From the NCBI GenBank assembly GCA_946811185.2, contig OX328105.1, positions 36,335,394 to 36,399,393 of the forward strand: DNA of 64,000 nucleotides, in the 5' to 3' direction. The stretch comes from Hippopus hippopus (taxonomy: Eukaryota; Mollusca; Bivalvia; Cardiida; Cardiidae). The position numbers and the translations under genes are program-made. Below the pieces are notes generated by a model, which saw only the letters and a list, made by a program, of their open reading frames with translations, was not told the DNA's origin and ran no database searches. How positions within the stretch are numbered: the stretch's first letter is position 1; each line of letters begins with the position of its first letter. Shown here one piece after another: positions 58,255-64,000 of the stretch.

Positions 58255-59700
58255 CTGACACTTTTCACATTATGTGCACACCATAACATTCAGGTCTAGG
58301 TTCCTGCGGTAAAGCTGTGGGAAAGCAGCCAGCGGCTTGGAAAGAAAATTGTGCGGAGTACTGGTAAAAGAGACTGCAGGAAAACATGGATAGGTGCACT
58401 GGCCGCCGCGATATAACTGAAATAATGTTGAAAACGGCGTTAAACACCATACAATTAATCAGTCCTGCGGTAAAGAAACAAAACACCCAAAATAATGTGC
58501 ACAGCATAGAATGCATGTCTAAGCTACGTCAGTAAGGTCGAATATATCCCAAATTAAGTACACACCATTGAATGCAGGTCTATGCTACTGCGGTAAAGAT
58601 AGAAAAGGCCAAAAAAATGTGCACATCATAGAATGTAGGTCTAGGTTATGTGGTAAAGACACAAAACACTCAAAAGAATGTGCACACCATAGAATTCTAG
58701 TCCCGTTCAAGAACAATAGGGAAAGAAAACGCTCTAAAAATGTCCACAACATAAAATGCAGGTCCCTTTAAACTGCACTAGGGACAGAAAACGGCAAATA
58801 GCTGTGCACACCATTGAGCGCAGGTCTCTGGCTATGTAAGTAGAGACAAAAAAATGCTCTGAGTAATGTACAAACCATAAAAAGCAGGTCCTTTGTAACT
58901 GGAGAAGGGACAGAAAACGCAAAACAACTTTGCACACCATAGAACGCTAGTCTCCGGTTGCGTCAGTAGTGACAGAAAACACTATAAATAATTTGCACAC
59001 CATACAATGCAGGCATCTGGTTACGATACTAAGGAGAGAAAACACCGTGATAAATGTGCACACCTTTGAATGCAGGTCCCGGGCTACGGTAGTAGGGACA
59101 AAAAAATGTAAAAATGAAACTGCTCGCCAGAGATTGCAGGTTCCTTTGAAGAGCAGTAAGGACAGAAAACGCCCATAATTATGTGCACACTATACAATGT
59201 AGTTCCATGTAAATTCAGAAAGGACAGGAATCGCCAAAATTCTTGCACACCATATAATCCAGGTCCCTTTTACCGGTATCTGCTGTAAAGACAGAGAACA
59301 CCCAAAACAATGTGCACACCATACGATGCAGTTTCTTTGTAACTGCAGTATGGACAGAAAAAGCTCTAAATATTGTGCACACCATATGGCGTAAATTCCG
59401 GGCTACGACGGTAAGGAGAGAAAACGCCATAAATTGAACACAGCATACGGCATCATGCAGATTCTATGTGACTGCAGTAGGGACGGAAAAGGCCCAAAGC
59501 TACATATACACACCACAGAATGCAGGTCCATGGTTACGTCAGTAGATATAGAAAACGCACTAAATAATGTGCACACCGTAAAATGCAGGTCCTGGCACTC
59601 AGGAGAGAGATGCCCTAAATAATGTGCACACCAGAGAATGCAGGTCCTTGGTTGCGGCATTCAGGAGAGAAAACGTCCTAAATAATGTTCACACCATATT
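58255..59700. repeat. Minisatellite of about 60-70 bp units, roughly 20 copies
   Basis: Units share AATGTGCACACCATAGAATGCAGGTC, a variable middle, and GGGACAGAAAACGC. Divergence between units is considerable. Several small ORFs cross units in changing frames and are not credible genes. Confidence 0.8.
58315..58462 (+). mobile_element. SINE with 13-bp target duplication inside minisatellite
   Basis: Flanked by TCCTGCGGTAAAG at 58302-58314 and 58463-58475. The core AAGCAGCCAGCGGCTTGGAA and the tail GGCGTTAAACACCATACAAT are better preserved than in other copies. The tRNA-like head is missing, so it is 5'-truncated. Confidence 0.87.
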
Positions 59701-59701
59701 A

Positions 59702-61560
59702 TAGGTCGTTTGAGGTTCACAGGGACCTACTAAATTTTGAAATATCTTAAAAACTGCTTTAGCTATTGTACTGAAAATTTGCATAGTTAATGATATTACG
59801 TTTACCAACTCTGGGTGAAATTTTCAGAATTTTTGGTTACTTAATTTGATTTTTTTTGCATTCAATGCAATGTTAAAATGTATTAACAAAACAGCTTAAA
59901 AACAGTGGGAGGGTTGAGGGCTATTCCAAGTAAAGGTACTGTGCAAGTACAGTAATTGTGGTCGTCTACTGTTTGAACAGCAAAACCCCAACTTTTGATG
60001 CCCTTACCTAGTTATGTCTTCCCCTGTCAGGGTCAGGAGACATATTGTTTTTCCCCATGCGTCCGTCTGTCTGGGCCAACGTCCTGTTGTTTATGAGGTT
60101 CAATCCCTCCATAATTTATATGAAATATAGAACAAAACCACATAAACCGGGCCGTTTTATGTGGAAAAATTCCACATAAAGATCAAAGGAAAAGCCACAT
60201 AAACCTGAAATTTTAGAACGTCCGTCCGTCTGTCCGTCACAAATCGTGTCCGCTCTATAACTCGAAAACCGTTCCAGATGTTTTGATAAAACTTCACACA
60301 TTTGTAAAGCACCATGAGACGAAGTGTCATGCACAAGAAGCATTACTATGGCTTGTATATTTTTCGAGTTATTTCCCTTCGATTATTTTCCTTCACAAAT
60401 CGTGTCCGCTCTGTAACTCGAAAACCTTTTAAGATATTTTGATAAAACTTAACACATTTGTAAAGCACCGTGAGACGAAGTGTCATGCACAAGAACCATA
60501 ACTCTGGCTTGTATATTTTTCGATTTATTTCCCTTTGATTATTTTCGTTACTCATTTTACGTACAATTTCGTGTCTGCTCTATAACTCGAAAATCATTAG
60601 AGAAAAATGACCATTATTTCAGTTAGAAATTGCCTTGGTGACATATCAATGCTTCTGACACCAAAAAGTGGGGACGACATATGTTTTTTTGTAGAAAAAC
60701 AAGTTCTATTTTTACTTGGGTTTCATTATAATGATTCAATATCGGAGACTTGCACGTTTTTGTTTAGACTTTGTTGTTGTTTTTATCCAATACCCAACTG
60801 TAGATGTTTTTTCTGAAACCCAGTCAAACTTTGGTTCGCATCATGTGGTATAGCATACAACAGTAAATTGAAGATGGGTGAATTGTATGAACTGATTAAG
60901 TTCAATAAAAAAGCTCCAAGGTATTGTTGTAGACGAATTTTTACCGTCAAAGGGACACAGTGTCTTTAAGATTACCCGAGTGTGACCAAAATACAACTGA
61001 GCTAATTTTGAGCGAACTGAAAAAAGCATAGCGAAAAACAATTCAAAACAAACCATGACAGACCTTCGAGTCTAAGTGGTTTCGAACACATCTAAACAGA
61101 AGTGGTATAAGAAATGATGCAATGACGAACATAAAATTGAGACCAAATTTTGGAGAACAGACACCATATAAGAGAACACTGCACAAATCATTTTAAACTT
61201 CGAATATTTGTATGAAAATGACGAAAGCGATATCTACGGTAAGGTATAGAACTATATTATTAGTACAAAAACAATTTCAGGGCCTCATATTTAACTAAAG
61301 TGAGGTACTGAAGTCGTGCACTAGTCCATTTCTGGTCACTGTGCGAAACCATGAGAGAAAGTTACGCTTCAGAACAAAAATTTAACACCACTGGAATGGG
61401 CAAAATGCTCTTTCTTGCGGAAGAAAAATTCCAATTTTCGCTGTGAGGGTTGGTAAGGTCATTTTAAAAAAAAAACTTTGAAAAGTTTCATAAAAACTGA
61501 TGCAGGATTTTTCAAGATATTCCAGAATTCAGGGGGTCCCTATGAACTTAAAACTACCTA
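59702..61560. mobile_element. 1.86-kb element with inverted ends
   Basis: TAGGTCGTTTGAGGTTCACA at the left pairs with the inverse of the right end, about 22 of 26 bases; weaker similarity (GAATATCTT) continues inward. No transposase recognised. Confidence 0.55.
60200..60610 (+). repeat. Tandem repeat of about 157-170 bp
   Basis: CGTGTCCGCTCTATAACTCG recurs at about 60245, 60402 and 60572, with AAGCACCATGAGACGAAGTG in the first two units. A nearby leader has GTCCGTCCGTCTGTCCGTC, recalling family 1 and 2 elements. Confidence 0.65.
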
Positions 61561-61630
61561 CACCTATCAAACTAAGTGAAGCGTGAGTTTATTAAAAGCG
61601 CGAGTTAACCACTAGCGAACGTGGAGATAG

Positions 61631-61636
61631 TATAAA
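61631..61636 (+). promoter_or_regulatory. Possible TATA box upstream of small secreted-protein exon
   Basis: TATAAA lies 90 bases before the ATG at 61721, in a segment with more CpG than its surroundings. A start site about 30 bases downstream would give a leader of about 60 bases. This is suggestive only. Confidence 0.3.
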
Positions 61637-61720
61637 CCACGCGACCGTCTGTAACTGAAGTAAACCCTGCATTAGACGTGATAAAGCAGTTAGGAGGAAG
61701 TACACGCAGAGCAAACAGAA

Positions 61721-61894
61721 ATGCTGCTTAAAGGATATATTGTGGCAACGGTCTTTATCATCGCGTCTTGTGCTCAAAAATGGCCCAAAGGTTTGGTTTT
61801 ACATTTTGTGTTTCTGTATTGTGGCAAAAAGTTAACTATGCGCACTTGTACGTGTCCTTTTAATCATCCTACTCGTGTTAAAAGGGTGATATAG
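61721..61894 (+). CDS. Possible first exon of a secreted protein, or a 57-residue peptide
   Basis: The ORF begins MLLKGYIVATVFIIASC: a lysine followed by a hydrophobic run of about 12 residues and a small-residue site (ASCAQ), the layout of a signal peptide. Context GCAAACAGAAATG is acceptable. A possible donor (AAAGGTTTGG) after the 23rd codon would make this a first coding exon; unspliced, the frame runs to TAG at 61892-61894 and gives 57 residues with several cysteines. No second exon was recognised in the remaining 2 kb, so the gene, if real, probably leaves the window. The protein family is not recognised. Too short to appear in a length-filtered gene scan. Confidence 0.35.
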   Translation: MLLKGYIVATVFIIASCAQKWPKGLVLHFVFLYCGKKLTMRTCTCPFNHPTRVKRVI

Positions 61895-61895
61895 G

Positions 61896-61993
61896 CTGAT
61901 ATTCACCAATCAGTTTAACCTCAGTTCTATTTCTTACTGTGAAGACCAATCCCCTGATTGGCTAATTGGAAAACAATTAGAAAGTTTTGTGAA
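61896..61993. mobile_element. Short MITE related to the ATTCACCAAC family
   Basis: GATATTCACCAATCAG and GTGAATACTGCC flank CTGATTGGCTAATTGG. Confidence 0.4.
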
Positions 61994-62071
61994 TACTGCC
62001 TTACCTATTTGTCGGCCAGGCAGTCTGTCTCGGTTACAGGCTGTTTGTCAGACCATCTATATTAATTAGCC

Positions 62072-62326
62072 ATGCTCTGTGAAAAGGGGGCTTAATGCAT
62101 CTGCGAAAAGTGTCGACTCGGGTCAGCCTGCGCAGTTCACGCAGGCTGACCTGAGCCGAAACTTTTCGCTATACTTTGATCAATTTTCTGTATGTCCAAG
62201 GACCAGTATACCTAATGATTCAGCCGGTCGTCAGACAAAATAGATTTTATGGATCCATGATTATGTGATGACTAACTTGGTATCATGGATCACGGTTATA
62301 CATTAAGCCCCCTTTTGCCAGAGCAT
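62072..62326 (+). mobile_element. Small MITE, same family, copy 2
   Basis: Inverted ends TGCTCTGTGAAAAGGGGGC and GCCCCCTTTTGCCAGAGCA. An internal hairpin with GGTCAGCCTGCG arms lies at about 62107-62170. Confidence 0.75.
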
Positions 62327-62379
62327 AGCTCATTTCTGTCTGAATGACTGGGTTTATCTTTCTGCTTGTCTTCTCGTGT

Positions 62380-62485
62380 TGTAACAATGTCGTGTTCTAA
62401 CGGCCCCAGAGAGGAACGCTTTTACACATTGTTGGAAAAAAAGAAAATGCTGATAAACATCATTTTCTCCTTTCTCACAACGTTT
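62380..62485. mobile_element. TTAA hairpin MITE, remnant
   Basis: Only the central part, AAAATGCTGATAAACATCATTTT with short arms, is recognisable. Confidence 0.45.
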
Positions 62486-62578
62486 ACTATCTTTTGAAAG
62501 ATAAATTGTTATCAGATAGTCTGCTACACGATGCGCGATAAATTGTTATCAGATAGTCTACTGCACGACCCGCGAGTG
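62481..62578 (+). repeat. Short tandem duplication
   Basis: GATAAATTGTTATCAGATAG occurs twice about 38 bases apart with the following TCTRCTRCACGA. Confidence 0.8.
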
Positions 62579-62927
62579 TGCTCTAGGAGCGACCAGTCAG
62601 CCATCTGAGCCCGCAATTTATTGGCCTGAATCAGACCGTTTTCTGCATCTGACTTTTGTGCATTTCATTCCTTCCTTCCTTCAAATTTATAGAAAGCACT
62701 GTTCATTGTACGACAAGAATAACACTCTTCGTAACATATCTATTTTTAAAGGCATTAAATTTCTTTGAATGCCTTGAAATTGATTCTTTAATATAGTTTT
62801 CATTTATTTGTTCTCGATCCAACTCGCTATTTGGTTGTCTCTGTATATACACTCTTTCACCTTCAGACTTGTCAAAAGCGCTGTTGCTTATAAAGCTGTA
62901 GCACAGAATGGTTCCTCGTTATAATAT

Positions 62928-63192
62928 GATCCATGCCTGGTGAAATAGGGACTGAATGCAACTGGAAAAAGTATCGACTCAGGTCAGCCTGCGCTGTCCT
63001 GGCAGACTGACCTTGGTCGAAACTCTCTGCTATCGGTCAATTTTCTGCATGTCAGAAGAGTAGTACATGTATACCTCATCATTAAGTCGGTTGTTCGATA
63101 AAATAGATTTTATTGATCCATAATTATGGGATGACTTGCTTAATATCGTGCATCACAGATATGCCTTAGACTCTCTTTTGCCAAAGCACGGC
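62928..63192 (+). mobile_element. Small MITE, same family, copy 3
   Basis: Diverged ends (ATGCCTGGTGAAATAGGG and CTCTTTTGCCAAAGCAC) and the same body order as copy 2. Confidence 0.65.
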
Positions 63193-63413
63193 TCATATAA
63201 TTGAGATGAAAATGCATTTTTATCCCTTATCAAACGATAAGGTGTATTAACGATATTTGGGAAGAAACAGCTTTTATTTACACTTTCTCCTTTTCCACAA
63301 TTTTACCCAACTTTTCGAAGACAAATCAATGGATCTACTCCGTCGTCGGAAAATACTTTGTTATGAACGAGTCGAACATTTTCTTGTCTAGTAAGAGTTC
63401 GTGCATTTTATCC

Positions 63414-63620
63414 TTAACCTTTTAAATACGCGAAATGAAACTTTAAAGCCGGTAGTAAAAAAATCAAATTTTGCCTTTTCAAAGGTTTTTTTTTTTAGTG
63501 GGGACATGTCCTTAAAGGACATTGTAGATCAAGATCAGACTGCACGTTCTGTGCAGTCTGATCTTGATCTACACGGTCCGCTAAAGGTCAGTGAGTCGCG
63601 CTTAGCAGCCTGAAGGTTAA
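63414..63620. mobile_element. TTAA-flanked MITE with perfect inner hairpin
   Basis: TTAACCTT at the left and AAGGTTAA at the right. Inside, at 63523-63573, two exact 23-base arms (TGTAGATCAAGATCAGACTG start) surround a 5-base loop. A different family from the GGTAAAG hairpin MITE. Confidence 0.78.
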
Positions 63621-64000
63621 AAGACCGCCATGTAACTATCTTTATTCGTTAAATGAAATAACAGACCCTGAAGAATTTAAAAGATTGTAACTGCAGACAG
63701 CTCGTTTAATACCGGTTGATTGTTTAGCAGTAAAATGTGGAGATTTAATTAATTTCGTAGTAGACTGTTTATATTTTCTTCATGATGTAAAATGTGGCAT
63801 TTTCAGATAAAAGATAACTCGGGCTGAACGGAAAAGAAAAAGAAATCGTTACATTGAAACTTCAAAGAAAAAAAAATAAATGAAGGCATTCTTGAATTAT
63901 CTAAAAAAGTCTCAAGCTAGATTTATGACACTTTTCATGGTGGTACTTTTAAAAGTATGGAAATTCTTGTGAAAATGACAATCTGTTATTCTGTTAGGTC

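Noticed and set aside
58568..59660. ORFs across the minisatellite
   Set aside because: Frames change with unit length and the peptide is only the repeat motif translated.
1..64000. CRISPR array or bacterial operon
   Set aside because: The repeats are long, diverged and transposon-like, and the genes have introns; nothing fits a prokaryotic system.

Overview
This is eukaryotic, AT-rich, repeat-dense animal DNA. Protein-coding sequence is sparse and split by GT-AG introns, C2H2 zinc-finger genes are present, and most of the window is transposon-derived. The repeat types (tRNA-derived SINEs ending in a GGCGTTAAACACC-like tail, TTAA-flanked hairpin MITEs, and elements with 145-160 bp internal tandem units ending in a GGGCCATCATGGCCC hairpin plus CTTGTTT) are ones I associate with bivalve molluscs. 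A marine bivalve is my best guess; it is inferred from recognition, not tested.

Genes. Two same-strand C2H2 genes are the only convincing host genes. Gene A has coding exons at 14799-15843 and 17835-20789, plus a possible small upstream exon at 7570-7629. It encodes a very acidic N-terminus, ten fingers, a lysine-rich coiled coil and an aromatic/Q/N/G-rich tail. Gene B (54823-56562; coding from about 55141) encodes an acidic leader and seven fingers. The first two and last two fingers of A and B have similar recognition helices, which suggests diverged paralogues. A possible first exon of a secreted protein (signal peptide, TATA box upstream) lies at 61721. An unidentified possible terminal exon lies at 36483-36654.

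Mobile elements. About 28 full or broken copies of one MITE occur, concentrated at 0.1-33 kb and 57-62 kb. It has TTAA target sites, CCCTTTACCACAC-type ends and, in its best copy, a perfect 67-bp palindrome at its centre. An empty/occupied site pair inside the window supports TTAA duplication. Elements with tandem internal units lie at 3.4-5.4, 6.0-7.1, 9.7-12.6, 16.3-17.4, 23.5-24.9, 29.6-32.2 and 33.3 kb. A 1497-bp Tc1 element with intact ends and a broken transposase is at 43425-44921, and a second Tc1 remnant at 39.45-39.89 kb. A decayed PIF/Harbinger-type transposon occupies 45121-47903, and LINE pieces lie at 35.0-35.7 kb (minus) and 41.2-41.6 kb (plus).

Layering. At 45-51 kb the Harbinger element and a separate 1843-bp element with CCGGGG-type ends interrupt one array of about 240-bp tandem units. 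Subtracting both restores the period. At 58.3-59.7 kb a minisatellite of roughly 60-70 bp units carries a SINE with a 13-bp target duplication. At 13.5 kb a 152-bp palindrome sits inside a SINE. Paired repeats at 25.9-26.6 and 37.9-39.2 kb differ by a 542-bp TTAA-flanked insertion. I see no CRISPR array, operon or rRNA. The tRNA-like sequences look like SINE heads, not functional tRNA genes.
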